NCBI GenBank assembly: GCA_024691665.1
Contig: JAILNJ010000155.1
Span: forward strand, 1-7,014
Origin: Gammaproteobacteria bacterium
GTDB taxonomy: Bacteria > Bacillota_I > Bacilli_A > Izemoplasmatales > UBA1188
Direction of reading: 5' to 3'
Length of the DNA: 7,014 bases
Shown: one piece after another, positions 1 to 7,014 of the stretch
Position numbering within the stretch: position 1 is the stretch's first letter
How the letters are laid out: each line of letters starts with the position of its first letter
The notes under the pieces: model-generated
Databases searched by the model: none
Told to the model about the DNA's origin: nothing
The model's input: the letters and a program-made list of their open reading frames with translations, nothing else
Program-made: the position numbers and the translations under genes

Positions 1-125
1 AAATGGTCCGCCACCAGTTAATAGATAGATAACGTTGAAGTTATTAATGTTTCCAATAAATTGTGTAATTAGGTAAGGACCAGTCACGAACATAATATAT
101 GGAAGAGTTATCTTCTTAAACATAG
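1..125. repeat. Left arm of a perfect 125-bp inverted repeat
   Basis: The reverse complement of 1-125 is identical to 894-1018, with no mismatch found by direct comparison. The arm encodes MalF residues from the EAA loop (MFKKIT) to GGGPF on the minus strand. It runs to the first base of the window, so it may extend further left. Identity stops exactly after base 125: the sequence beyond is the true MalF continuation on this side and unrelated on the other side. Confidence 0.97.
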
Positions 126-893
126 TTAGTTTTGTAGATCCATCAATTCTAGCTGATTCATATAGGTCAGAAGGAATATTCATTAAGATACCAGATGTGA
201 TTAACATTGAGTATGGAATACCAACCCAGAGGTTAATACAAATAACAAGTATTCTTGATGCGGTAGTATTTTCAAATAGGTTAGTGCCTTTGCCACCCAT
301 CTTCTTAACGAGTTCCATAATAGGACCAAATTCACCAAATAGGTTTCTCATAAGAAGTAAACTTACGAATTGTGGAATTGCGATAGTTAGTACAAAGAAT
401 GTTCTCCAAACTTTCTTAGCTTTTAAATCTTTCTTATTAATTAAGAGTGCTAGCGCAACACCTAAGAAATAGTTAAGGAATGTTGCGGCTAGTGCCCAAA
501 TAATAGTCCAACCTAAAACTGGGAAGAATGTTGTAGAAAGTCCAGTTGTACCAACTAAAGATTTAAAGTTTGCAAGACCTACCCAATCAAATCCTTTTGT
601 GGCTGAGTGGTCTTGGTCAAAGTTAGTAAACGCAATTAGAACCATAAATATTAATGGTAAGATTGTAAAGATTATTACACCTACTAAAGCTACTACTAAG
701 AGTACAATGTAGAACTTCTTATCAAATAAAGTTAGTAAATCATCTTTAAATGTAGGAAGTTTCTTTCCAATAATACTGTTTTCATATGATTCATATGCAC
801 TTCTAATATTCATGAAGTAAACAACAATAAATGCGAATACAACAACTATTGCGACTACTCCAAATAGAAGACATAGCATTGAGTTATCGCCAG
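1..893 (-). CDS. malF: MalF-type maltodextrin ABC transporter permease, central fragment (both ends missing)
   Basis: Inner-membrane permease subunit of a carbohydrate (CUT1) importer, expected to pair with MalG and dock on MalK. The minus frame is open from the junction at 893 to base 1. Counting from the Met at 879-877 gives 293 codons. Hydrophobic segments lie at about residues 5-22, 57-83, 118-147, 160-178 and 208-232. The cytoplasmic EAA loop is at 241-260 (ESARIDG ... LP), and the fragment ends in LLTGGGPF, typical of MalF just before its last helix. The loop after the second hydrophobic segment is short, as in Gram-positive MalF, unlike the large periplasmic loop of E. coli MalF. The Met at 879 is not a real start: it has no Shine-Dalgarno, the frame stays open upstream with codons reading AGDNS, and Gram-positive MalF proteins (about 430 aa) carry a similar DNS motif before this helix. 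About 80-100 N-terminal residues are therefore missing. The orientation is opposite to the rest of the operon because of the fold-back at 893/894. Family assignment is firm; the minus orientation is probably artefactual. Confidence 0.88.
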
Positions 894-894
894 C
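893..894. other. Fold-back junction inside malF (probable chimeric join)
   Basis: To the left the coding strand is minus, to the right it is plus, and both sides belong to one malF gene. In the intact gene the base pair at 893 should be preceded by the missing MalF N-terminal codons, and base 894 should be preceded by the reverse complement of 126 and beyond (codons for GSTKLT). The join is thus between two points of malF about 770 bp apart, on opposite strands. No transposase, IS end or recombinase site is visible at the join. A palindromic AGCT spans 892-895, too short to mean much. Confidence 0.85.
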
Positions 895-1018
895 TATGTT
901 TAAGAAGATAACTCTTCCATATATTATGTTCGTGACTGGTCCTTACCTAATTACACAATTTATTGGAAACATTAATAACTTCAACGTTATCTATCTATTA
1001 ACTGGTGGCGGACCATTT
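894..1018. repeat. Right arm of a perfect 125-bp inverted repeat
   Basis: Exact reverse complement of 1-125, separated from it by 768 bp. This copy is in the orientation of the operon and continues into the genuine malF 3' end and malG, so it is probably the native copy. The left arm is then the duplicated one. Confidence 0.97.
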
Positions 1019-1210
1019 GGTGTAAAGGGCTTAAGTGATGGTGCCGGTGGCACATCACTCCTAGTTACTTGGCTTTATACCATGACTGGTAATTCTAACT
1101 ATAAGTTAGCATCTACCCTTGGTATTCTTACATTCCTTGTATCATCAATCGTATCACTAATTACTTATAGACATAGTTCAGCAACTAAGAATGAGGAGGA
1201 TTTCCAATAA
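894..1210 (+). CDS. malF: MalF-type permease, 3' fragment (C-terminal end)
   Basis: C-terminal end of the same MalF. The frame starts abruptly at the junction; the Met at 896 (MFKKITLPYI) is an internal residue inside the EAA loop, not a start, and has no ribosome binding site. The first 41 residues duplicate the end of the minus-strand fragment exactly. The unique part continues from GGGPF through GVKGLSDGAGGTSLL, the last transmembrane helix and a charged tail ending EEDFQ, a normal MalF terminus. Joined to the reverse complement of 126-893 it gives 356 residues from the Met at 879, consistent with a MalF of about 440 residues once the missing N-terminus is added. Its stop (TAA, 1208-1210) overlaps the malG start by one base, so the two permease genes are translationally coupled. 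Confidence 0.88.
1194..1200 (+). promoter_or_regulatory. Ribosome binding site of malG
   Basis: AGGAGGA, nine bases before the ATG at 1210, lying within the last malF codons. It selects Met-1 over the later in-frame Met at residue 13. Confidence 0.85.
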
Positions 1211-2103
1211 TGAAACAATTACTATTTGAAAAGAAAGCCTCTAGTATGAAGACAAGAAAAAGAATTAGTAAGACTGCAGCATATACAATTGTCGGTATTA
1301 CTTCAACTCTTTGGATTCTTCCTTTAATCTGGATGATTATTCAATCATTCGCAGGACCAGAAGGATCATACCAAAATGGTAGCTTATTCCCTAAGACATT
1401 TAGTTTATATTGGTATAAGATGCTATTTACTGATCCTAACTATCCATATTGGAGATGGTTCTTAAATACTCTTTTAATCGCAGTAATCTGTCTAGTACTC
1501 TCTACATTCTTCACAATCGCTATGGCGTATTGTATGAGTAGATATAGATTTAAGAGTAGAAAATTAATCCAATCTATTGGTTTAATTCTTGGTATGTTCC
1601 CAGGATTCATGTCTATGGCTGCTATCTACTACATCTTTAAATCTGTGGGAATGGTAGGTGATGTAGCTGTATGGAAGAAGATGATTGCGTTAATCTTAGT
1701 TTATTCAGGTGGTGCAGGTCTTAACTACTATGTATCTAAAGGTTTCTTTGATACTGTATCTAAATCACTTGATGAAGCCGCAAGAATTGATGGTTCAACT
1801 AATAGTGAAATATTCTTTAAGATTATTCTTCCACTATCAAAACCAATCATTGTCTATACAGCATTAATGAGTTTCTTAGGTCCTTGGGGAGATTTCATCT
1901 TCGCATCATACTTACTTGGAACTCAAAGAGAGTCTTGGACTGTCGCAGTAGGTCTTTATGAGTTAATCACTAAAGACCCTGGTACATATTACAATATGTT
2001 TATGGCGGGAGCTGTGTTTGTCGCAGTACCGATTACCGCTTTATTCTTATTCCTCCAAAGATACTTTGTTGAAGGTATTACTGGTGGAGCTGTGAAGGGG
2101 TAG
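1210..2103 (+). CDS. malG: MalG-type maltodextrin ABC transporter permease
   Basis: Second membrane subunit of the CUT1 maltodextrin importer; forms the translocation pore with MalF and couples to the ATPase. It has 297 residues, slightly longer than the usual ~280. Six hydrophobic segments are visible at about residues 24-46, 85-107, 120-145, 157-175, 210-235 and 258-284. The EAA loop between segments four and five is intact: EAARIDG at 189-195 with LP at 207-208, the coupling helix that sits in a MalK cleft. The C-terminus (YFVEGITGGAVKG) matches the MalG ending that reaches toward the MalK dimer interface. The start overlaps the malF stop by one base (TAATG) and has a strong Shine-Dalgarno. 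The stop TAG lies four bases before the pullulanase start. Maltodextrin as substrate is inferred from similarity to MalG and from the adjacent pullulanase; CUT1 permeases for other oligosaccharides look alike. Confidence 0.93.
   Translation: MKQLLFEKKASSMKTRKRISKTAAYTIVGITSTLWILPLIWMIIQSFAGPEGSYQNGSLFPKTFSLYWYKMLFTDPNYPYWRWFLNTLLIAVICLVLSTFFTIAMAYCMSRYRFKSRKLIQSIGLILGMFPGFMSMAAIYYIFKSVGMVGDVAVWKKMIALILVYSGGAGLNYYVSKGFFDTVSKSLDEAARIDGSTNSEIFFKIILPLSKPIIVYTALMSFLGPWGDFIFASYLLGTQRESWTVAVGLYELITKDPGTYYNMFMAGAVFVAVPITALFLFLQRYFVEGITGGAVKG
2095..2100 (+). promoter_or_regulatory. Ribosome binding site of the pullulanase gene
   Basis: AAGGGG, seven bases before the ATG at 2108, inside the last malG codons. 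It is weaker than the sites of malG and malK, so translation may rely partly on coupling to malG. Confidence 0.6.
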
Positions 2104-2107
2104 GATT

Positions 2108-4957
2108 ATGAAGAAGAAATTACTTGTAGCTTTAATTGCTATATTCTCATCATTATTTGTTCTTGCATTCACATCTCCTAAAGCTAAAGCTGATTCAAAT
2201 GGAGTAATTAATGTTCACTTCTATAATTCAACTGGTGAATATGAATATTCTGAATGGGGAGGAAAACAAAACATCACTTGGGGTGCATACTACTGGATTG
2301 ATACAGGACGTATCGCAGCCTCAGTCGGTGATGATCCTGAATTTAAAAGAGAAGTTGATGGAAAAGTAAATAACGGTAAGTTATATACTATCCATCTAAA
2401 TGCCTCTGAAACTAAAGCTGTTGAACAAGGTAAGAAGTTAGGTCTTATCATGGTAAGATCATATATCGATGAACTTGGATATTTAACACCTTATTGGAAT
2501 AACAATACTGGTAAGGATTTATCAAGTGATAGATTCTTAGATATTAAGTTCAATTCAAATCACGAATTCGATGTATGGATTATCGCAGGTGATAAGAATA
2601 ACTATTTATCACTTCAACAAGCCAAGAGTGCATTTGAAAGAATTGAATCAGCCAACTTTGATGATTTTGATTCTTTAATTATTCAAACTACTAAACCAAT
2701 CACTAAAGAAACTAATATTACTATCTATAAAGTAACTGACGCTATTAATAATAGTGAAGGTGAAGTATTTATGGAAAACTTGCACGCATCTGAACTCTGG
2801 AATGAGAAGAAGAGTGCAAAGATTACTGGACTTAATCTATCTAGCACATTTGATTGGAATGCTGATTATCAAGTATTTATTGAAGAAGTTTCAGCTTTTA
2901 AAACTAGTGCGACAAAGACTAGATTGTACTTATCTCAAAAGTTTAAAAATGAATGTGTACCATCAAATGATACTGAGTTTGGAGCTATATATTCAGCTCA
3001 AAAGACAATATTTAGAGTATGGGCACCAGTATCTACTAACGTATTCGTAAATCTTTATAGAAATGGTAATGAACTTGATACTACACTCTACCTTCCAAGA
3101 GTTGAACTTGAAAAGAAGAGTAAAGGTATCTTTGAAGTTACAGTTAATGGTGATTTAAATGGTGTTTACTACACTTACACAAATTACGTTCAAGGTGAAG
3201 AAAACGAAACTATTGATATCTATGCTAAATCAGTAGGTGTTAATGGTAATAGAGCGATGGTTTGTAACCTTGACCAAACTAATCCTGATGGATGGAGCGA
3301 AGATTTAACTAAAGCCACTGACATTAGAAATAATAAGAGTGGTGATGCAGTTATTTGGGAAATCCACGTTAGAGATTTCTCAATATCAGCTGATAGTGGT
3401 ATGACTTATAAAGGTAAATATTTAGCTTTCACTGAAGAAAATACTCACGCAAAAGGATCAAACGTTAAAACTGGTATTGCATACTTAAAAGATTTAGGTA
3501 TTAACTATGTTCATCTCAACCCAGTATTTGATTTCCAAACAGTAGATGAAGAGTATATTAATAATACTGATTACACTACTAAACAAAACTGGGGTTATGA
3601 CCCTAAGAACTATAACGTTCCTGAAGGAAGTTATTCAACTAATGCGACTAATGGTTTCACAAGAATCAATGAGTTTAAACAGATGGTTGAAGCTCTTCAC
3701 AATGCAGGAATTGGCGTAATTATGGATGTGGTTTATAACCACACATATACCGCAGATAGTGCATTTGAAAAGATGGTTCCTGGTTATTACTATAGACAAC
3801 AATTATCTAGTGATGCCGGAACATTTGGTTATCACGCGTGGACTCTAAACGCACTTGGTGCATATAACCTCTCAGATGGTTCAGGTTGTTCTAATGAGAC
3901 CGCATCTGAAAGATTAATGTTTAGAGATTATATGGTTGATTCTTTAGTTTATTGGGCAAATGAATACCATGTAGATGGATTTAGATTTGACCTTATGGCT
4001 ATTCATGATGTTCAAACTATGAATGACATAAGACATGCTCTAGATAATCTTCCTGGTGGAAGAGGAATCTTACTTTATGGTGAACCATGGGCCGCAGGCG
4101 CACTAGGCCTTGATTCTGCATCAGGTCAAAAGAGTGCCTCATCAGATAATTTAAATGATTTATCTAGTAGAATCGCTGCCTTTAATGATCGTATGAGAGA
4201 AGGTATTAAAGGTAATAATAGCGGAGGAACTGGATATGTTCAAGATAATGTAACTGATAATTTACATAGAGTAATGGCTGGTATTAATGGTTTATTCTTA
4301 AACTATGATGGTAATGGAACTATTAGTGATGCTCCATCACACACTATCACATATACTACATCTCATGATAACTATACTTTATGGGATCAACTCATTAACA
4401 CTACAGTTAAAAGAACTACTCCTACAATGTATAGTGAAATGAATAGTATGGTTTTAAGAAAGAATATGATGGCCGCAGCCTTAACTCTTACAAGTAAAGG
4501 TACATCATTCATTCTTGCTGGTGAAGAAATCGCCAGAACCAAATATGGTAACCATAATAGTTACAATGCTCAAGATAAGATTAATGCCTTTGATTATAAT
4601 AGACAGATTGAATTTGAATCTCTTTATAATTGGTATAAGAGCTTAATTGATTTAAGAGTTAATAAGTTCCAATCTATCGCAAGAGGATCTAACCAGGCAA
4701 ACGTAAAAGAATTCTATGGATGTTTAGTATATACATTTTCTAAAGAGGTATCTTCAGATATCTATAATAAAGTAACCGTAATATGCAATCCTAAAAATTC
4801 TAACTTTGAGATTAAGTTTAATGAAATCAGTGGTGCAAACCTTGACGGAACTTGGACATTAATCGCAAATGAAAAAGGATTTAACTTTGCAGGATACAAA
4901 ACTGTATCAGGCACAGTTACACTTCCAAAATATAGTACATATATATTAGTTCAATAA
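2108..4957 (+). CDS. pulA: Secreted type I pullulanase (GH13 alpha-1,6-debranching enzyme)
   Basis: Hydrolyses alpha-1,6 bonds in pullulan, amylopectin or glycogen outside the cell, releasing linear maltodextrins for the adjacent importer. It has 949 residues. A Sec signal peptide (MKKK, hydrophobic core, likely cut after A28 in AKA-D) is followed by a CBM41-like starch-binding region (about 33-165, with WGAYYW at 58-63) and a beta-rich domain (about 199-285). Next come a CBM48-like domain (about 290-375, FRVWAP at 302-307), the GH13 barrel (about 413-835) and a C-terminal beta domain (about 850-949). The type I pullulanase signature NWGYDP is at 494-499. The catalytic regions are complete: DVVYNH 540-545; GFRFD with nucleophile D628; YGEPW with acid/base E659; TSHDN with transition-state Asp D754. 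There is no lipobox Cys, LPXTG motif or C-terminal membrane anchor, so free secretion is likely. It sits between malG (4 nt) and malK (13 nt), so it is co-expressed with the importer. Pullulanase is well supported; the CBM41 call is less certain and an amylopullulanase activity is not excluded. Confidence 0.95.
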   Translation: MKKKLLVALIAIFSSLFVLAFTSPKAKADSNGVINVHFYNSTGEYEYSEWGGKQNITWGAYYWIDTGRIAASVGDDPEFKREVDGKVNNGKLYTIHLNASETKAVEQGKKLGLIMVRSYIDELGYLTPYWNNNTGKDLSSDRFLDIKFNSNHEFDVWIIAGDKNNYLSLQQAKSAFERIESANFDDFDSLIIQTTKPITKETNITIYKVTDAINNSEGEVFMENLHASELWNEKKSAKITGLNLSSTFDWNADYQVFIEEVSAFKTSATKTRLYLSQKFKNECVPSNDTEFGAIYSAQKTIFRVWAPVSTNVFVNLYRNGNELDTTLYLPRVELEKKSKGIFEVTVNGDLNGVYYTYTNYVQGEENETIDIYAKSVGVNGNRAMVCNLDQTNPDGWSEDLTKATDIRNNKSGDAVIWEIHVRDFSISADSGMTYKGKYLAFTEENTHAKGSNVKTGIAYLKDLGINYVHLNPVFDFQTVDEEYINNTDYTTKQNWGYDPKNYNVPEGSYSTNATNGFTRINEFKQMVEALHNAGIGVIMDVVYNHTYTADSAFEKMVPGYYYRQQLSSDAGTFGYHAWTLNALGAYNLSDGSGCSNETASERLMFRDYMVDSLVYWANEYHVDGFRFDLMAIHDVQTMNDIRHALDNLPGGRGILLYGEPWAAGALGLDSASGQKSASSDNLNDLSSRIAAFNDRMREGIKGNNSGGTGYVQDNVTDNLHRVMAGINGLFLNYDGNGTISDAPSHTITYTTSHDNYTLWDQLINTTVKRTTPTMYSEMNSMVLRKNMMAAALTLTSKGTSFILAGEEIARTKYGNHNSYNAQDKINAFDYNRQIEFESLYNWYKSLIDLRVNKFQSIARGSNQANVKEFYGCLVYTFSKEVSSDIYNKVTVICNPKNSNFEIKFNEISGANLDGTWTLIANEKGFNFAGYKTVSGTVTLPKYSTYILVQ

Positions 4958-4964
4958 GAAGGAG
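4958..4964 (+). promoter_or_regulatory. Ribosome binding site of malK
   Basis: GAAGGAG directly after the pullulanase stop, six bases before the ATG at 4971. Strong match and good spacing; fixes the start of the ATPase. Confidence 0.85.
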
Positions 4965-4970
4965 AAATAT

Positions 4971-6998
4971 ATGGCAGGATTAAAATTAAAACACATTTAT
5001 AAAGTATATGATGGAGGAGTCAAAGCCGTAAATGACTTCTCTATGGATATTGAAGATAAAGAATTTATCGTATTCGTTGGTCCATCTGGTTGTGGTAAAT
5101 CAACTACTTTAAGAATGATTGCAGGTCTTGAAGAGATTTCAGCTGGTGAACTTATGATTGGGGATGAAGTAGTTAATGATGTAGAACCTAAAGATAGAAA
5201 TATCGCAATGGTATTCCAAAACTACGCCTTATATCCTCATATGACAGTAAGAGAGAATATGGCATTCGCTTTAAGAAACCAAAAGAAATTCACTGAAGAA
5301 GAAATCATGGCTAAGGTAGAAGATGCGGCTCGTAAACTTGATATCTATCAGTTCCTTGAGAGAAAACCAAGAGCCTTATCAGGTGGACAACGTCAAAGAG
5401 TATCTCTTGGACGTGCAATCGTTAGAAGTCCTAAAGTATTCCTTCTTGATGAGCCATTATCTAACCTTGACGCTAAACTCAGAGCTCAAATGCGTACTGA
5501 AATATCTAAGCTTCATAAACAACTCGCAACCACATTTATCTATGTAACACATGACCAAGTAGAAGCTATGACAATGGGTACAAGAATTGTCGTTATGAAG
5601 ACAGGTGTTATCCAACAAATTGATACTCCAACTAATCTTTATGATTATCCAGGAAATAAGTTTGTCGCATCATTTATCGGTACTCCTCAAATGAACTTCT
5701 TTGAAGCTACACTTGAAGAAGTGGGTGATAAAGTTAAGATTAAATTCGCAGGTAAATATGAAATCTTAGTTTCTAAAGAAGAGCTCATTAAAGCCGATAA
5801 GAAATACTTTGATGGCGTTACCCCTGTAATATTCGGTGTAAGACCAGAAGACGTTCATATCGCAGAAGAATTCGTTAAAGAACACAAAGATACAACTATC
5901 GAATGCAACACCTCAATTATTGAAGACTTAGGTAGTGAATCAATTCTATACTGTGACCTTGATGAAGAGAGTGAATCAGTTGAAACTAAGAATAGATTAG
6001 TGCTTAGAGTTGAACCTAGAAATCATTATGAACTAGGAGAATCTATTAAAGTTGCGATTGACCCTAAACGTATTCACTTATTTGATAAAGAGACTGAAGT
6101 ATCTATTATGCCTCGTATCCCTGAAAACAATGTCTTAAGTGCTAAAGTTAAAGGCAATAAGGTAGATTTATCAGGTGTATCATTCACTCTTCCTGAAGCA
6201 CTAAAACTTGAAGATGGTGAATATACATTTACTATCCCATCAGATGCATTTTTCATTGCCTCAAATGAAGTGGTTCAAGAATCATTTGATGATGTTAAAT
6301 ACGCTATTGAACACGATGAAGTAGAAGAGAAGTTTAGAAAGGATGCGTTTACTGATGCAGTAATCACTCTTCCTCATAGTGAGTTTGTATTTGAAAATCC
6401 TAAAGGTGATACAGAAGTTAAGCTCGCATCAGTTGAAAAGGTTGATAAGAAGTACTTACTCAGACTTATGTTTGGTGAATCTTCGGTATTTGCTGTATCA
6501 AATAATGAAGTTAATGAAAACACTGAATCTATAAAGATTAGTATTGACTTTAAGAGGGTAAAAGTTGAAAGAGGCGAAGAAGTAGTTAAAGAACCACTTA
6601 ATCTCACTAATGTATTAGATTCTATTATGATTAAAGAAAGAACTACTAAGAATACATTCAACTTCGCACTTAAACTTGAAGGTAAAGTTTTCTATACATC
6701 AGACTTTATTGATCAAAAACTCTTTAACGCATTATCTCGTAAAGTATTTAGTACTGAACTTGAATGTTTATTCACTCCATATGATATTAAATTATCAAGT
6801 GATGGAATTGATGCTCAAGTAGTAGAAGTACTTGATTATGCTAAAGAAAAATTCGCTAAGGTTCAAGTTAACGAAAAAGAATTTATCGTATTCTTAAGAG
6901 ATAGCGATAAAGTATCAGTAGGTGATACAGTTAAACTCGCCCTTGATTTATGTACATTAGGCATAATTGAAAAGGAAAGAGGTATTAGAATTATCTAA
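4971..6998 (+). CDS. malK: MalK/MsmX-family sugar ABC transporter ATPase with a long C-terminal extension
   Basis: Cytoplasmic ATPase that powers the MalF-MalG importer. The ABC domain is complete: Walker A GPSGCGKST 37-45, Q-loop Q83, signature LSGGQ 136-140, Walker B VFLLDE 156-161, D-loop SNLD 164-167 and H-loop H194. The usual MalK C-terminal OB-fold/TOBE region follows (about 242-374), with GVRPEDVH at 289-296 and IDPKRIHLF at 363-371, where family members normally end (about 370 aa). Here the frame continues to 675 residues. The extra ~300 are rich in Glu, Lys, Val and beta-prone and show no membrane segment. They look like two diverged repeats of the regulatory domain: about 386-535 (with IPSDAFF, then ISIDFKRVKV) and about 561-668 (with FTPYDIK, then LALDLCTLGI). 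There is no frameshift or internal stop. The extension's function is unknown; a regulatory or effector-binding role is inference from the parent domain. Last gene visible; 13 nt after the pullulanase, in the same operon. Linkage to malFG suggests a dedicated ATPase, though sharing with other importers, as for MsmX, is possible. Confidence 0.94.
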   Translation: MAGLKLKHIYKVYDGGVKAVNDFSMDIEDKEFIVFVGPSGCGKSTTLRMIAGLEEISAGELMIGDEVVNDVEPKDRNIAMVFQNYALYPHMTVRENMAFALRNQKKFTEEEIMAKVEDAARKLDIYQFLERKPRALSGGQRQRVSLGRAIVRSPKVFLLDEPLSNLDAKLRAQMRTEISKLHKQLATTFIYVTHDQVEAMTMGTRIVVMKTGVIQQIDTPTNLYDYPGNKFVASFIGTPQMNFFEATLEEVGDKVKIKFAGKYEILVSKEELIKADKKYFDGVTPVIFGVRPEDVHIAEEFVKEHKDTTIECNTSIIEDLGSESILYCDLDEESESVETKNRLVLRVEPRNHYELGESIKVAIDPKRIHLFDKETEVSIMPRIPENNVLSAKVKGNKVDLSGVSFTLPEALKLEDGEYTFTIPSDAFFIASNEVVQESFDDVKYAIEHDEVEEKFRKDAFTDAVITLPHSEFVFENPKGDTEVKLASVEKVDKKYLLRLMFGESSVFAVSNNEVNENTESIKISIDFKRVKVERGEEVVKEPLNLTNVLDSIMIKERTTKNTFNFALKLEGKVFYTSDFIDQKLFNALSRKVFSTELECLFTPYDIKLSSDGIDAQVVEVLDYAKEKFAKVQVNEKEFIVFLRDSDKVSVGDTVKLALDLCTLGIIEKERGIRII

Positions 6999-7014
6999 TA
7001 CAAAATAAATAAAA

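Noticed and set aside
197..472. Open frame of 91 codons on the plus strand
   Set aside because: It lies antisense to clear MalF coding sequence, has no Shine-Dalgarno, and its product resembles nothing recognised.
877..879. Minus-strand Met as the true start of malF
   Set aside because: No ribosome binding site precedes it, the frame remains open upstream across the junction, and the encoded protein would lack the N-terminal ~80-100 residues conserved in Gram-positive MalF.
896..1210. Independent 104-residue membrane protein starting at 896
   Set aside because: The Met is an internal residue of the MalF EAA loop (T-MFKKITLP), the protein is just the MalF C-terminus, and there is no ribosome binding site before it.
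1246..1248. Alternative malG start at Met-13
   Set aside because: The upstream ATG at 1210 has a strong Shine-Dalgarno at proper spacing and the typical overlapping stop/start with malF.
6074..6661. Two minus-strand open frames under the malK extension (6074-6256 and 6374-6661)
   Set aside because: They are antisense to a continuous, well-started coding frame. Their Ser/Leu-rich translations are what the reverse of Glu/Lys/Asp-rich coding sequence gives.
6999..7014. Possible terminator after malK
   Set aside because: Only 16 AT-rich bases remain, with no GC-rich hairpin visible; the window ends too soon to judge.

Overview
This AT-rich window (by eye roughly two thirds A+T) holds part of a maltodextrin uptake and starch-degradation operon from a low-GC Gram-positive (Firmicutes or Bacilli-type) bacterium. 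Arg is mostly AGA, genes are tightly packed behind strong Shine-Dalgarno sites, Trp is read as TGG throughout, and the visible stops are TAA and TAG. TGG use argues for the standard code and against a Mycoplasma with TGA=Trp. An uncultured gut lineage near Erysipelotrichia or Acholeplasmatales would fit, but that is inference.

Layout. Bases 1-893 encode, on the minus strand, the central part of a MalF-type permease that lacks its N-terminus. Bases 894-1210 encode, on the plus strand, the end of the same protein. The two pieces share an exact 125-bp inverted repeat (1-125 and 894-1018). Reverse-complementing 126-893 and placing it in front of 894 gives one continuous MalF reading frame. The left end is therefore a fold-back (inverted duplication) inside malF, most likely an assembly or amplification chimera at a contig end and less likely a real rearrangement. 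From 894 rightward the sequence is normal: malF 3' end, malG (1210-2103), a secreted type I pullulanase (2108-4957), and a MalK-family ATPase (4971-6998). The genes overlap by 1 nt or are separated by 4 and 13 nt, all on the plus strand. No promoter or terminator is visible inside; the operon promoter, a binding-protein gene (malE-like) and the malF start would lie outside the window. Only 16 nt follow malK.

How the genes work together. The pullulanase cuts alpha-1,6 branches of pullulan, starch or glycogen outside the cell, and MalF-MalG-MalK import the resulting linear maltodextrins using ATP. The most unusual protein is the ATPase. It has 675 residues, against about 370 for usual MalK/MsmX proteins. 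Its extra ~300 C-terminal residues look like two further diverged copies of the MalK C-terminal (TOBE/OB-fold) regulatory domain, making three in tandem.
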